DNA of 64,000 nt from Platynereis dumerilii (GCA_026936325.1 JAPTHN010000010.1:46646150-46710149), one strand, 5' to 3'. Positions 11,441-24,248 are shown, numbered from the stretch's first letter. Notes: generated by a model not told the origin, from the sequence alone. Program-made: numbers and translations.

Positions 11441-13990
11441 GTGTATTTTTCTAGGATTCTTTAAGCAAACTCCAATTGCACAACTGAATCTAGATACAGG
11501 ATATACCCAATAGGAGTCATATCACAAATTGGTACATAACTTCTGCAATTCAGTGTTGTGGATGTATTATGTTTGGATATTTTGGAATGTGACCAATAAA
11601 TACCATTTTGGAGTTAATTTCTTTATGTAAAAGTAGCTGCCTCTGCATTTTGGTATCTTTCATTTTGTCTTGTTGATTTGGTTCTGCCTTGATTTTAAGT
11701 GAAAGTGAAAGTAGCTACCTCTGCATTTTGATATCTTGCTATTGTTTTGTTGTTGTTGTTCTGCCTTGCTATTTTTAATGAAGTATTTTGTCCCAGCAAA
11801 GTGACCTCTCTAAAAGAGCAGAATATCTGTCCGTAGATATAAAGACAGATGGGCATATTGGGCAATCCAAGCGATTAAAATACGATATTAAGGTAGAGAT
11901 AGGGAGATGTATGAAATGAACGCACTTAAAAAACTGGCTTTCTGCAGTCTCGACTAGAATTCCAATGATTAATTTGTAAAAATATATGCAAACGATATAT
12001 CCAATTTATAAATGTCCATATTTCGTGACTAAACAAATATGAAATGAATGACTATGAACTGAATATAATTGCAGCTTCATAACTTTATTTATTGTCACAT
12101 TTTGATGACAGAAATCGATATATCAATCTATCAACTTTATCTACAATCGACATGAGGCTGTTTACAGCTCATAACTTATAAATGTTCAAATTTTAATGTT
12201 TGATTCAATGGGACAGTACAGTGCTTTGTTCTTTATAAGACTCTTTTTATGAGACAGTTCAGGTTGGCAAACTTTTCAAAAGACATACAAAAAATAATGC
12301 ATATCTGTTTTGTGAAGACGTATATTAGAATTTGATTTTTAAGTTTAATATTTATGAATCTTGGAAGTTTCAAATACATTTACCCTGGACAAGGCTGTCT
12401 ATTCAATACTGGGATTTGCTGACACAGCTATTTCTGGAAATCAATACACAGCTTTACTAGAAAAGTCATTGCTGTCTCTCTTATCCCAGCTGTGACATTT
12501 TATAAACTGCAGAGATATGTGGCATCATGTGCCTCCTTTGATTATGTGGCTTTTATCTGTGCCTCATATGGCATTCATGCTCACTCATCCATGCCCATAA
12601 CTCATAGATATTATCTTGACAGTTATCATTTCATAACCATCGAACAGATAACTATGTCAGGTTAATATTGAAGGAATAAGTGGAAAAATATATCTCTGTC
12701 TCTCCAGATACCTTAACGCGGCCGATAATGATGGAAATGTAAAGCAATGTTGGATGACAGTCACTTCTACTGCACATTGTGGGCAATGGGATATGTGGTT
12801 CATTTCTGTCTGATATTTATAACATACAATTAAACGCTGATGAAAATCAAATATAATGCAATTCGAAGTAGCTTTTGCAGAGCTGGTTCGCAGATTGAGT
12901 AACAATAATCATTGGATTTTAGGTAAGATCTATTACTATGCCAATGTCAAAAGTCTGAATACCAGAGTACATCTTGCAACAAAAAGGATTTTAAAGCAAG
13001 CTGATTTTGAAAGGAATCTTTTATGAGAGAATAAAACATGACTCTTTCCTTACACCAAGTCAGACACTTGGCATTATTAGTGCTTTGTATAAAGGTTGTT
13101 GTGCAATACCCTCTCACAATGTCACTTTCCGGCATTGCAGCATTATGCTGTAGAAGATAGAATTTCTTTGCTGTTATTGTCCATGTCTTAGCAGAGGCTG
13201 GAAACACATTTTGGGAAAAAGGGTCACCAATACCTTCCATGCTACTGTTGTTACATACTGATTGTGTGGTTTAGTTGGCCAATGCCTTGGAATATGCTGA
13301 TGATTGGACTAAGCAATGTAAGCATCAGTCCAATTCAGCAAAACATATATATGCCAGTATGCTAAGTACTTCCCTTTGGAAGTCTCAGTCTTGACAATTT
13401 TTGCCACATCTACAGCCATTGGTCATACAGTACAGGCCCTGCCAACCTCATTATCTGAATCTGGTACCAACAAATGGCTTTTATAACCACAATCATAACT
13501 GACTTGATAAGGGTCAATTTCCCTATCTCGTCATTCTCGTTCATTGGAATGTAACACAGTTGAATGTTCCTTCAGCAAAAACTCAAGTGAACAGAATATG
13601 CATGAACTGGAAATGCTGTTAAAAAAAAAAGAAAATTCGTAGCTGACAATTTATTGTTATTTCTATGATGAAATATGGCAGCAAAGTTTACAAGCCAAGT
13701 GACTTTATTTTCTTATGTTTTGGTACTTTAAATGTTGTTTTTTGGTATTGTTAAATGTTATTAAACAAAGCATAACTATGACCATTTAAAAAAAAGATCT
13801 AGCACAGTCTATGTTCACATTTTGGTGTTTTTTCACAGCTTCAGCTTTGAGGAAGATGTTTTCAAGTTATACCACAGAACACTGAAACCTGTGAAAGCTC
13901 TGACTGTGAAAGTGTTAATCAGTTGATGATCAGTTGATGATTAACAGTCACTGAGTGGGTCACTCGACAACCATTCAGTCATTATGACCG
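11441..13990 (+). other. Unit A tail, no gene recognised
   Basis: AT-rich sequence alignable with the tails of units B (about 23900-26900) and C (about 45350-49030). At 13836-13845 the sequence TTTTTTCACAG precedes a frame reading FEEDVFKLYHRTLKPVKALT. The acceptor-like element recurs at about 26650 and 48867, but the frame after it is broken in unit C, so a last exon is only a weak possibility. Confidence 0.4.
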
Positions 13991-14567
13991 ATGATGGACC
14001 ATTCAGTTTATTGACTCTTGCTCTTTGTGAATAAGTACTCCTTAACCATGGCCAGTGATTAGCCTTGGATGAAGAATAGTGACCTATTGACTCTCACAAC
14101 TACAGATTGATGAGATTCTTGACTCTGGCAACATCCGTCTGTGATCGGTTAATAGAAATCAACTATGTTTACTGTTTAGGTGTACTTGACTTTCTGACCC
14201 CTACAATAATGGATATCAATTATTCTAAGTGTCTTACCATAATTTACCGAGTAATCTTGACCCTTCAACTCTGACAACAATCCTTCACCCTTGGACAAAG
14301 CAATACAATAGGTAGTATTACCATTGCCTCTGGAAGAAATGTACTAATTTTGACAGGGTCATCTGTTTTAAGCTCTCCAGAGAAGGAGTAAGAATTATCC
14401 AATGAAATGCTGTTTGTCTCATGGATATGAGGATTACCTTTTATTCAATCAACTTCACAAAGATTTGAGTACTGAATCCACTAACTGTTACAATTGTGGT
14501 CAGTTCCTGATTTTTGATTACACATACATGTACACAAGCCAATTTTAACCCTTACTCTGCCAAGACA

Positions 14568-14728
14568 ATGGATACCCAGGCTCACCTCCCGGATGTTTCT
14601 GAATTAGCAGAAAAAAGAGACGTATGTCCAGAACCCAAGTCTGCTGCTGACAAAATCCTCTCTGACCTAAAATCGGCGAAGAGTTCAGCCACCCAAAGGA
14701 AGGTGGACCATCTCCACAAATTAGAAAG
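14568..14728 (+). CDS. Exon 1 of unit B gene copy (unrecognised protein family)
   Basis: First coding exon, 53 codons plus two bases, then AGAAAG and the donor GTCAGT. The peptide opens MDTQAHLPDVSELAEKRD, has CPEPKSAADKILSDLK in the middle and ends RKVDHLHKLER. It is charged, rich in Lys, Glu and Asp, with one cysteine and no signal peptide or membrane segment, so a cytoplasmic or nuclear start is likely. The ATG is the first in the block aligned in all four units. Differences from unit C are mainly silent or conservative (P for A, K for R, S for N), as expected of a coding exon under constraint. The rest of the gene and the function are not identified. Confidence 0.65.
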
Positions 14729-16817
14729 GTCAGTTGCGTTTCTCAAGGGGCTATTTTTTTCCCAGTGTACAAAATGATTTGATAATTGCTTGAAAAAAAC
14801 ACTTACATTGTGTAGTGTGTATAAATGAATGGGAGGACTTTCATCAATTTTTCCTTGATGGAATTGAAGATAATCTGTGCACAAGCCCTTTACCCCCATT
14901 TCTCACCACCGAACAAGATAATCAGAGTCTGTTCAGACTGAAAGCAAAGCCGACTGATGGCAGCATAAATGTGGAGTAAAAACCTTATTGGGACCTTAAT
15001 TGCCATAATCAATGTCGCCACAATTTTTTTATCACCTTTGATGCCTGCTTCATGGTAAAGAGCTTTGTCACATCCATTTTGCCAAGGCCTCCACCTTTTT
15101 CTGATTCTCCGTGTCAGATGGTTATGAATGCATTTCCTTCACTCTTTCAAGATGTTCCAAAGATCAGACACCAATATTTCTTTTCATTTATTACCTTTTG
15201 AAGAAACAATGTTCTCCAGACGACACTAAAATTTAGTTGTGGTATATGATTTATTATAAACAGTCACTTCAAAATAAATTCGATTTTTATGGCCCCCTAC
15301 CTTTAAGGGGTTGATATGGCATTGGAAATTGTTTTAATCTTTATCAATATTCAAAATATATACATAAAATATGAAAACATCCAGAAGAAGTTCATTATAT
15401 ACAGTATGTGCTTGATTGATTATGGCCAAATGGCATAGATAATTGCCTGGAAAAGATACTGTTACAATAAGCTGGTACACGAAAGCTCAAGAGTATTAGG
15501 ATAAGTAGTGGGTTGTTGATTACATAGTGTAATTGAGAGGAATAATATATATCTCTGGGAATCCAAATGGATGTTATAATGTAAGGCAATGATAGTAATA
15601 TCAAGTCACCTACCTTCTTAATTGTGATGTAAGATTTGACACACTGTGGTGATACCTATGTTATTCCTCCTTCAGATACCAATTGGTCTTCTAGCACTGT
15701 AAAAGCCGCTCTTTTGCTTTTGTTTACCATTAAAAGAAATTGTCAGTATTACAATAAAGCCATAAAAAATGATACATCATTAAGATTCAGTGAGGGGGTC
15801 AAGGGTTTTGGGAAAACAATTGTTGAAAAGCCTACTCAATCTGTGTCAAATTTCATTTCACATTTTTGAAGGTTATTTTGTGGCATATTTCATGATTTAG
15901 GGCTATGTGGTGTTAAATCTCAGAAAGGGACAAAATGTTCCTCTTCCACAAGATACCATGACTTTTGCACTCTCTGTATGTGACCAGCACAAGCAAAAGA
16001 TAAGGAGACAAATCATATTTGCTTGACTAATTGACTCAGAGAAAAGATGATATTCAAAATTATAACTTTTCCTTAGCTGCAGTCTTACTTGATGACAGTG
16101 AATGCATGATAAATATCTTGACATTATTCTTCTTGACACAAAGTATTACAGACTTAGCATTCAGGATACAGCAAACAGATTCAATTAGCCCACATTTCTT
16201 TCCCTTCCCTTCCAATGAGGAAACAGGCGCTGTGGATTTTCAGGTAATTATTGAAGGTGTTGGAACATCCTTGGAACTGCAAGGTGGCGTCAGAAATGCC
16301 TTGTAAGTCCATGATAAACTGGCATATGTTTGACGATATGTTTTGTCATTAAATATCTACAGAATAGCATTGACACATTTTACAATGTCGGCTTAACAAA
16401 TCTATCTATTGGTTAATCTTAATGTTGATGAAATCATAAATGGGAACTTTGGCAGCAAATACGATGGGCGATTCAATGATTCCTCATGTAGTGAAAAAAT
16501 TGTAAAATTTTGATCTCACCTTTATACACTCTCTCTCATCTCCTCAATCAACCCTCATAAGATACTCCAATAGTTCTTCTGCTCCAGACAGTTTAAATTT
16601 TCATGAATGTATGACAGCAAGCCTTGTCCAATGAATAGGAAAATCTTGTGTGAATTTGTTAAATTTTCCAAAAGTTTTTCTGGAGATTTTGCATTTTTAG
16701 AGCTAGGTGCGGGAGAATACTATTCATGAACCAGATGACAGATCATAAACTTTCTTTGCAAGTCTCAGGTGCATGCCCCCTTTACAAACTTAATGGTCTT
16801 TCTTAGATGAATGGAGG
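14729..16817 (+). other. Intron-like sequence of unit B
   Basis: Aligns with unit A from 3017 onward (for example the block AGCAAAGCCGACTGATGGCAG near 14945). It holds the four-copy intron block at 15499-15540 and the micro-exon candidate. No other gene is seen. Confidence 0.55.
16220..16243 (+). other. 24-nt micro-exon candidate, unit B
   Basis: A pyrimidine-rich run (TTTCTTTCCCTTCCCTTCC) ends in AATGAG; 24 bases later CAG is followed by GTAATT, a good donor. The length is a multiple of three, and in the phase left by exon 1 it reads KQALWIF without a stop. The same arrangement holds at 28956 and 51670. Confidence 0.4.
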
Positions 16818-17162
16818 TATATATTTTTCACTATATGGCATGTACACGAATTTGCAAACCTGCAAAAACGAACATATACACGAATTTAGCATTCGTGTAA
16901 GTGTGAAATATTGCAATTCACGAATTTGTGCAGGTGTAATTACGAACAATTCAACCTTAAACTTGGCTAAAACTAACTCTAAACCTAATTTCGACCCTAA
17001 AACTGAAACATATAACACCTCCACGAATGTTGATAATGACAGGTACACAAATGAATAATAAAGCACATACACGACTGCTAGTTATTACACATACACGAGC
17101 ACCTATGCTCGTTTTTGCACTTTCACAAATTCGTGAACATGTCAAATAATGAAAAATATATA
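16818..17162. mobile_element. MITE with long inverted ends and iterated CGAATTT motifs
   Basis: Ends are imperfect inverted repeats of about 65 bp: TATATATTTTTCACTAT on the left against TATATATTTTTCATTAT on the reversed right. TA lies at each edge, compatible with a TA target duplication. Unit A near 5235-5250 lacks the element, giving an empty site. Inside, ACGAATTT/AAATTCGT-type motifs recur several times on both strands. No transposase. A Tc1/mariner-like origin is inferred only from the TA. Confidence 0.7.
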
Positions 17163-20100
17163 CATGATGAATGACACTGCAGGGTGTCTGGCTACCACTT
17201 GATGGAAGATGCTGAATTTGTAAGCAGTTTTAGAATTGCAGCCCTACATCAAATGAAAGAAAACTTCTCTAAACACTGAATGCTCAAACAAATTGATGAA
17301 TGGTATACTTGGCAATAACTTGGCAATAACTTGGCAACTCCTGATATCATGAAGGGCCCTTTCAGAAATAATGGTGATAATAAAGGCTCAGTAATATTGA
17401 TGTCATCTGTGACATTGATATCATTTGTAACAAAACAATACTATCTGGTCAATTTTTGTTTCATATCAAATTTTAAAAGGAGATAATTCCTCTCGTTATC
17501 TCAGTTATTTTTCGAGCCAGTCAGGTTTTGCAAATGGTATTTAGAAAAACAATTTGTTACAACAAAACGAAAAAAAAACACATGCAGGAGGAGACTAGTA
17601 AGGAATCCTGCCAGACAACAAAGCTACATGTTTCAAAAATATTGAATTCTTAGTTTTCTGACAAACGCCATAGTCGTATGCAAAACAGAAAAATTCCATA
17701 CTGTTTTTGGGAAAAATCAAATTAATTTTGTTGGTATAGGCAAGACAAACAGGGATGATTTAAATGGTTCAATACTGAAATGATCACTTTTGAGATAAAG
17801 TACATTTTGAGATTTCCTTATACAAAACCATATTCAAATGTTATCATAATAACAGCTCTTCTCCAGCTAAGTTCTAACCTGGAAGGTCTAGAATATAATG
17901 TGCTGTTTGGACTCAATTTAAAAGAAGGATTCTGCTGATCTTTCTATTCTTAAATCTCAAATACCTGAGCACAGATCTTGTTGCTGTGTCTGACTACTTT
18001 GATGAAAAAACGAGGATTTATCAAGATGTTGATTAATCCATTTTTACATCATGTAGGTCGTTGGATTGGGAGCTTCATGAAATGTAAAGATAAGCAGATG
18101 ATATGTTATTCACTCATTTGATGAAGTGATATGGTGACATTTGCAAAGCTGACATCATGTGTCGGTCATTGTGCAAACTTTGACGGATTTATATATTCAA
18201 ACTTGTGTTGTCACTTTCTGATGTTGTCAGATTGTCCAATTTAGTTATATAATATCATGTCATTTAAAAAAAGGAGAGTTGGCTAAATAAAAGGGATGGC
18301 TCAGTCTTCCAGACCGAATCAAGTCTTCCAGACTGAATCAAGTCTTCCAGACTGAATCAAAGCTTCTTCCTGAATAAATAGCATGATGAGGAACATGTGT
18401 TCCAACACCATGGCATAATCTTCATCACCAGTCATCACCAAAACATAGCTGGCGTTATCTAATGTGCGTATGACCAGCTTCAAATTGTTACTCAGATCTC
18501 TTCCATGAATAAATGTGTTTGTAGTGTAAATGCGACTCAAAGAGATGTTTGCTTGAAGGAGATGAGATGGCTGGGTGGAGATTTGCAATTCATTGCAATC
18601 AGCCGTCTTTGCCTGGATTCCACCTTCATCAATGGGGAAAGACAGGGGGAAGCTGCAGAGATTGGAAAGTAGGCTCGAATGAAACTAATGCCATTCAAGA
18701 TTATAAAGACTCAAGAGGTTTTATTGCCTCGTTGAAAGCAATTGATAGAAATTAATGCATAGTGAGATATTTGATTGCCACAATGCATTACATGCTGTTC
18801 AGGCTTTCTGGACACAGTTTGAGTGCCTAAAGAATTCTAATTGGTTTTGGCATGGTACAGTTGGGGCAAAATATTGCAAGTTAAGTTCAGAATAAGAAGC
18901 TTTGTTTAATCGCAATGTCGTTCAGAGCACTAGTTTCCAGAACAAATTTTGCTGGCATGGTCAATAATTGGTTCGCTGTCTCCAAATGATTACCAAAGAA
19001 AGCAAATTTCGTAAGGTGGAAAAGAGACAAAAATGGAATTCATAGCCATCAATGATCGTTTCTTGGGTTCTTGGTTTCTTCCCTCAGAAAATTTGGACTC
19101 TAAGGAAAGTAATGACAGTAATAAAATGTAATATAGAGTATCAGATCTGCCAATAATAGATAATAATTACCATCAATTAATAGTTGTTCTCATTGCCACC
19201 AGAAAGGCATCAGATTGTTTTTGATTTAACAAAGCAGGTGGCAATGCAGCCTTGGTTCTTAGTGAAGCACTTTGGACTAATTTTGAATAAGCAGCGCAGC
19301 TGATACTATTCAGGAATAAACTTAATTGACAACAATTGGACCACTGCCACAGTATTTCACAAAGGCACATAGGCATCAGCTGTAATTGATTGAAGGTGAT
19401 TCCCAATTCACTAAGTATAGTCCTTAGCTGTAAATATTTCGTCCTGGTAGCCTAATTGCCATGATTCTCTTGTAAATATCTCAACATTTGACAATTGTCA
19501 AGAGTATTTCCCATAGATATGTAGATATTCAATTTGATCATTTAAAAGTGATTGCCATTAAATTCAGTATTCTTCAGCTGTGAATTATTCATCCTCGTAG
19601 GTTTGCGTATTTGCCGAGAGACAGAACTTTCTTTCCCCTGCAGCAGCTGCTATAGGTCTGTCAGAATCCGTAACTGTGTGAAAACTAAATTATTATCTGA
19701 TTTGTTGGGGGCATTTATTCCATATGCTGTATGTATATCCTATCTAATCTGTTAGTACTCGTAAATAAATTAAGTTTTATAAATGCAAGATACTATTGAT
19801 GAAACAATTCCAGTACCTGTATGCTATTAGATCTTGGTAGAGCCTAACCGAGACAGCTCCAATATACCGTATATCTTGAAAGATTCCTTGTTCACCTCGT
19901 TTTTTTTACAAGATTTGTTGAGGTGTTGTTTTTTTTTTTACCAGACAGCTTTCATCTGCAAAATCTGACAACGTGGCTGGAGATTGTGCTTGCATGATAA
20001 CGAGACATACAATTTGTTGCTTCATCTGCTTCTTAGGTCTTGGTTCTTTGATGAGGATAAATAAGAAAGCGTTGTGCTCTTGGATCTCTGATAGTCAGTA

Positions 20101-20333
20101 TAGGTGGTCTCCGTTTATCATCTCTGTTTGTCACACAATTATATTTGCTCAGTTGAGTGTGTGGCGAGCAAATTACTATAATATTTTTCTTGACATCAAA
20201 TTCACTGTCATTGTCCCAATAATTTATAAATGACATACCTTTCCTTGCCACAGCCCACAATCAAACTTGCAGATGTACAAGATGACAAGAACGTTTTCCA
20301 AATAATATTACATATAAGATACTTACATGCTTA
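17163..20333 (+). other. Intron-like sequence of unit B, continued
   Basis: Aligns with unit A from about 5255 to 6400 and with unit C near 39700-40100. It contains a triplicated ACTTGGCAATA-type motif near 17311-17340 (two copies in unit A) and a 19-bp triplicate at 18302. No supported gene. Confidence 0.5.
18302..18360. repeat. 19-bp tandem repeat, three copies
   Basis: Three near-identical copies of AGTCTTCCAGACTGAATCA in a row; the first has CC where the others have CT. Not seen at the matching place in unit A. Confidence 0.85.
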
Positions 20334-20741
20334 GGGACTGTTCAGAATTTATGACTGGGGGGGTGGGAGTTTTGCCAGAACTTCCCGTCAAAAATTGATA
20401 CCCCCCCTTGAGATTCATGCGGATTTTTAGTACCCCACCCCTAGGTTTCTTGCATATTTTTAGTACCCCCCCTCGACATATAAACGAATTTACATATATT
20501 TACTGTTATACATGGTCACGCATACAGATTCGCGCCATTTCGCGGACTTTTGCACGTAAAAAAGCGCGGATAAAGTTAGTTTACGCGGGTTTTATAACAT
20601 TTTTTCGTTGTTAAAATTTCTTACCTCCCCTTAGATGTGTTTTCAATAATTAATACCCCCCCTTGAAACACGTGTGAAAAGTTAGTACCCCCTCGTGCAA
20701 AACTCCCACCCCCCCCCCAGTCATAAATTCTGAACGGTCCC
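20334..20741. mobile_element. MITE with TTA target duplication (PIF/Harbinger-like)
   Basis: Inverted ends of about 40 bp begin GGGACYGTTCAGAATTTATG and continue into a G-run and GTGGGAGTTTTGC. TTA flanks both sides (20331-20333 and 20742-20744). A TTA/TWA 3-bp duplication with TIRs starting GGG is the habit of PIF/Harbinger elements. Sub-terminal regions repeat TAGTACCCCCC-type motifs, and the middle is unusually rich in CG steps. No transposase, so non-autonomous. Confidence 0.8.
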
Positions 20742-22094
20742 TTACTTTATCAGTATCTACACATGAAGCTGCTGTAAAATGTTCCTATAGGTTCTAACAC
20801 AAGGTTTCAAAAATGTTCTGTGCAGCCAATGGCATATGTAATACTTATTAGTCCCTTTACATTTTTTTTCGTAAGACACTGACACACATAAAGCCTGGTG
20901 GTTTGCAAAGAGTCTTTCATTCGGGATGAAATCAATCAGCAGCCATCTATTCCGATGTTCTACTAAGCTACTAATCCATCCAAAGGCCAATCACCTGGGA
21001 CCTGCGAGAAAATCGTATTAGCCATCATTTAGGATGGTGAATATCACACTCAAACAGCTTCCAAGAATCTGCATTCTCTGCCTGCAAAATGTCTGTGAAA
21101 GATGCTCAACTATTCCAGCTGAGAGCATTTTTGCAATATTTCTAAACTAATTAAATTACAGCGGGTTTCGCTTGGAATTGTGTCATTCAACTTTCCAAGC
21201 ACTGTGCAATTCCAAATTATGCATTTTTGTAAGACCTGCAAAAGTAAACTGCTATTCCTTTTGCAAAACAAAATCAGGAGAAAATTATGCCCACAACGAA
21301 TAAACACCTCACCAAGGACCATGTCATGGTGTCCATCGTAAAGTGTCAATCACTCAGTAAAGGCCGACAAGTTGATGACCTGTTACAGACCTCATTTGCT
21401 CCACCTAAGCCCTATCTCAAAAATAATGAAGCCAAAGTGTGACATGACCATCAAAATTTTAAAATGTATTTTTGTATGAAATGACCTAAGCATATTTTAA
21501 AGAACATATTTAAGTTCCAGAAACTATATTGGCCATGGTGTTTTGATGAGTGGAAATAATTGATAACTGCTGAATATTACAGAATTTTTAAAAGTTTGTT
21601 TTTCATGGCAGTGAAACATAACTGGGCTGAATGGTAATTTGTCATCAACTTAAATCTGTTTTCTTTATTTGACAACAACTGGCACATTTTTAAAAGTCTT
21701 CTGGACGATTGTCATTCAAATACACCAAATATATTTTCAGAAACGCCCAATTTTTCGAAATTTTTCGGAAATTTATTTTCAAAACTTACATATATTAACC
21801 CCAGAAGCATATTTTTTTGTTTAACATGATTTTAACTGCCCTATGTTATGCGTCTATATGTGGGCTTCAAATTGATACCAAATAAATGCCACCGAAGTGA
21901 ATGTCTGCTCAGCAAATGATGATAGAAGTGTGATTTTTTGCCCATTTTTCGACGTAAAAAGCTGATTTTAAGTACTGGTGTGATATGAATCTTCAGAAAA
22001 TGTTATGGTTTGGACTTAAATCGATTTTATATTAATTATCAATCATAACTGGGGGTAAAATACAACCATTTACAAAATAAAAAATATTTTGTTA
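20742..22094 (+). other. Unit B intron, host then unit-specific sequence
   Basis: Host similarity to units A and C runs to about 21440 (the region that received LINEs in those units). From about 21500 to 23220 the sequence has no counterpart in unit C and is probably one or more old unclassified insertions enclosing the small MITE at 22095. Confidence 0.4.
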
Positions 22095-22301
22095 CACTGT
22101 AAAATTTGAAATTCTGAGTCAGCTCAAATGATTGAGTGAGATGGTTGCACAATTTGTTTGAGCTAACATAGCTTGATGTTGTGAGTTATGATAATCTTTT
22201 CGCTGTTATAACTTACAACAACAAGCTATGATAGCTCAAAGAAATTGTGCAACCATCTCACTCAATCATTTAAGCTAACTCAAAATTCAAATTTTACGGT
22301 G
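22095..22301. mobile_element. Palindromic 207-bp MITE with TA target duplication
   Basis: Almost the whole element is an inverted repeat: arms of about 90 bp starting CACYGTAAAATTTGAA and including GATTGAGTGAGATGGTTGCA, around a short centre. TA lies on both sides (22093-22094 and 22302-22303). Tc1/mariner-type insertion habit; no coding sequence. Confidence 0.85.
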
Positions 22302-23314
22302 TACTGTTTATTGCCTTTTTACACAATTTGGCCCCAAATTTTAAAGAATGCTCCATAAATGTTAACATTTTTGTAATAAGGCTAGGAAACATACTCCAAC
22401 TATTGAAATTAATTGTTAATTTTCACTCCAAGTAATATTAGAATGATCGCTTCACTGTTTGTCAGAAAAAAAATTGAATACGATCAAAATTTTTCAGAGC
22501 ATTATGCGTGCGACGAACATAACTTTTAAATTTAATCACCAGAAACCAGTCAAAAACTTGGGTTAGTTCATAGATTAATGAAACTTCACGGATGTACTAT
22601 ATTTTGAGCCGATCCAGATTAAAAACAAAGCTTTCATAGCTCTGTACCATTTGAAAGTACTCTCGGCGTTACGCGTGCGCCACATTCACCATTCCAGCTA
22701 TTCATTGGAATTTTTCCTTGAACTAGATTTTCCAGAATCATAAAAAGCTCCAAAACAACTAAGTAGATGTAATACTAGATCTCAATGGCAAAAAGATTCA
22801 ACTGAAATATGCTAAAGGGAAACTAGAGCATTTCTGATCAGGACCATTGAAATTTGACTCAATTTTACAAAGTCAACCTTTGAACCCAAATAACTCAATC
22901 ATGTCAAAACAAGTGGATGGAAGAGCTTGTTTCAATGGATTTATGAAGCCTGGGGATGTGGAGATTCCAAAAAGTAAAAGGAAATAGCAATGGAAAATGT
23001 CAAACTTTGTAAAATTGAAAGAATTCATCAGGTGAAAAAGTCTATGTCACGCTAAATAAGTGAAAAAATGCTTGTTTTTCGATATACTTTTTTCTCTATC
23101 TTAATAACCTTTTGACGGATTGCCATAAAATTTTCAAGATTTTGGCATAAGAATGTATTTAAGGCAAGACTGTAATATGAAGTTGTTTCATACAGCTGTT
23201 ATCAAAATTTGTGACCCTCAGTGAAAACCAGCTGTGCAAGGGCTGGTCTATCAATTTCCTGTGACTGTTGTCTAGCAATTTGCTGGGAGATGATATCATG
23301 CATAATGATTTTAA
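22302..23314. other. Unit B specific sequence, nothing recognised
   Basis: AT-rich, without long open frames, clear repeats or matches to other units; host similarity resumes near 23220. Confidence 0.4.
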
Positions 23315-23416
23315 AATCAACTAACACACTTCCAGCATCAACTAACACTTGAGTAACAACACTTATAAGTGTTGTTACTCAAGTGTTAGTTGATGCTGGA
23401 AGTGTGTTAGTTGATT
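23315..23416. repeat. Perfect 102-bp palindrome with no spacer
   Basis: Two 51-bp arms meet at 23365/23366 and match base for base (CTCAAGTGTTAGTTGATGCT on the right arm). The right arm is the native host sequence, since unit C has its diverged homologue at about 44785-44832. The left arm replaces different sequence, so it is an inverted copy. No terminal repeats or target duplication suggest a transposon; a template switch during replication is a likely origin. Confidence 0.9.
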
Positions 23417-23690
23417 AAGCAATTTGTAAACAGGGGCAAGGCTATTATATACTCTTTTTAAAACAATGCTCTCACCATATAACTCTTCAGATTGGCATTC
23501 ATATCAAGACTGCTGCTATTTATAATTCATCATGTTCACTGATAAGCGTAATAGGAAAATGACTGCACATTAGCAGGGATACATGCTATTAGGTATATTG
23601 TAGGTAGCAATTAATTCAATATCTAATAGGCCTAATTTTATTCTTCCTTGAAAATCCAAGACCCCCCTCCCTATCCCATGCTAAATGCAG

Positions 23691-23868
23691 TGACATCCAT
23701 GGCTGCTTCAGTGACGCTTCCATCGACTTGCCTGGTTGCTGCCACAGCATAAAACGTTCTGTTCTCCAGCATCCAGGAGCATTTCAAGCCTTGCTGAGCT
23801 CAGCACAACATCGTGGATGGGACAAGTCCCTCATTATACACAGTGCACCAATTGCTTTATATCAATAA
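23691..23868 (+). other. Candidate downstream exon, unit B
   Basis: Preceded by a C-rich tract and AAATGCAG. In the phase of exon 1 it reads DIHGCFSDASIDLPGCCHSI, then PGAFQALLSSAQHRGWDKS, and stops at 23866-23868. Homologues at 11191 and 45107 have the same acceptor-like lead. The stretch ending SSAQHRGW is the best conserved part. Many differences between copies are replacements, which weakens the coding reading. Confidence 0.3.
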
Positions 23869-24248
23869 GTCTTTCAAACTGGACTTAAAACAAATAGGGA
23901 TTTATCATAGGGAAAAGAGTCTTTTTTCAAGGATCTTTACATCAACTACACTCTCGATCTGGATATATTTGCCAAGTTGAAGCAATATTACAAATTGGTA
24001 CACAACTTCTGCAATTTGGTGTTATAGATATACGTCTGTTTATGCAAATGAACTTCTTCACTGTTTTGAAAAATTACTTTGAAGCTTTCTGAAGTAATTA
24101 TATTACTGTTGTCTATGTGTTTACTAATGTAAACTCTTTCTTATATACAGGTATCCCATCACATACCTATAATTTTGTTGATGTTGTTGTTTCTGTTATT
24201 TCAATTTTTAAAGTTTTTCATTTAGTTTGAGTGCAAGTTTCATTCCTA

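Larger units (their letters stand above)
1116..13990 (+). repeat. Tandem unit A of a four-copy segmental array
   Basis: First of four diverged tandem units. Shared landmarks are an upstream block (AACCATGGCCAGTGATTAG near 1150), exon 1 (2856-3016), a conserved intron block (4034-4075), a 24-nt micro-exon candidate (4594-4617) and a C-tract acceptor with an exon-like block (11191-11440). Unit A is enlarged by a TA-flanked transposon (1255-2434) and a LINE (7061-10743). Boundaries are approximate, set by where similarity to unit B resumes. A stop in exon 1 and a lost micro-exon donor suggest this copy no longer works. Confidence 0.75.

Noticed and set aside
13836-13930. Final exon after TTTTTTCACAG
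   Set aside because: The acceptor-like sequence recurs in B and C, but the reading frame is not kept between copies; left as a note only.
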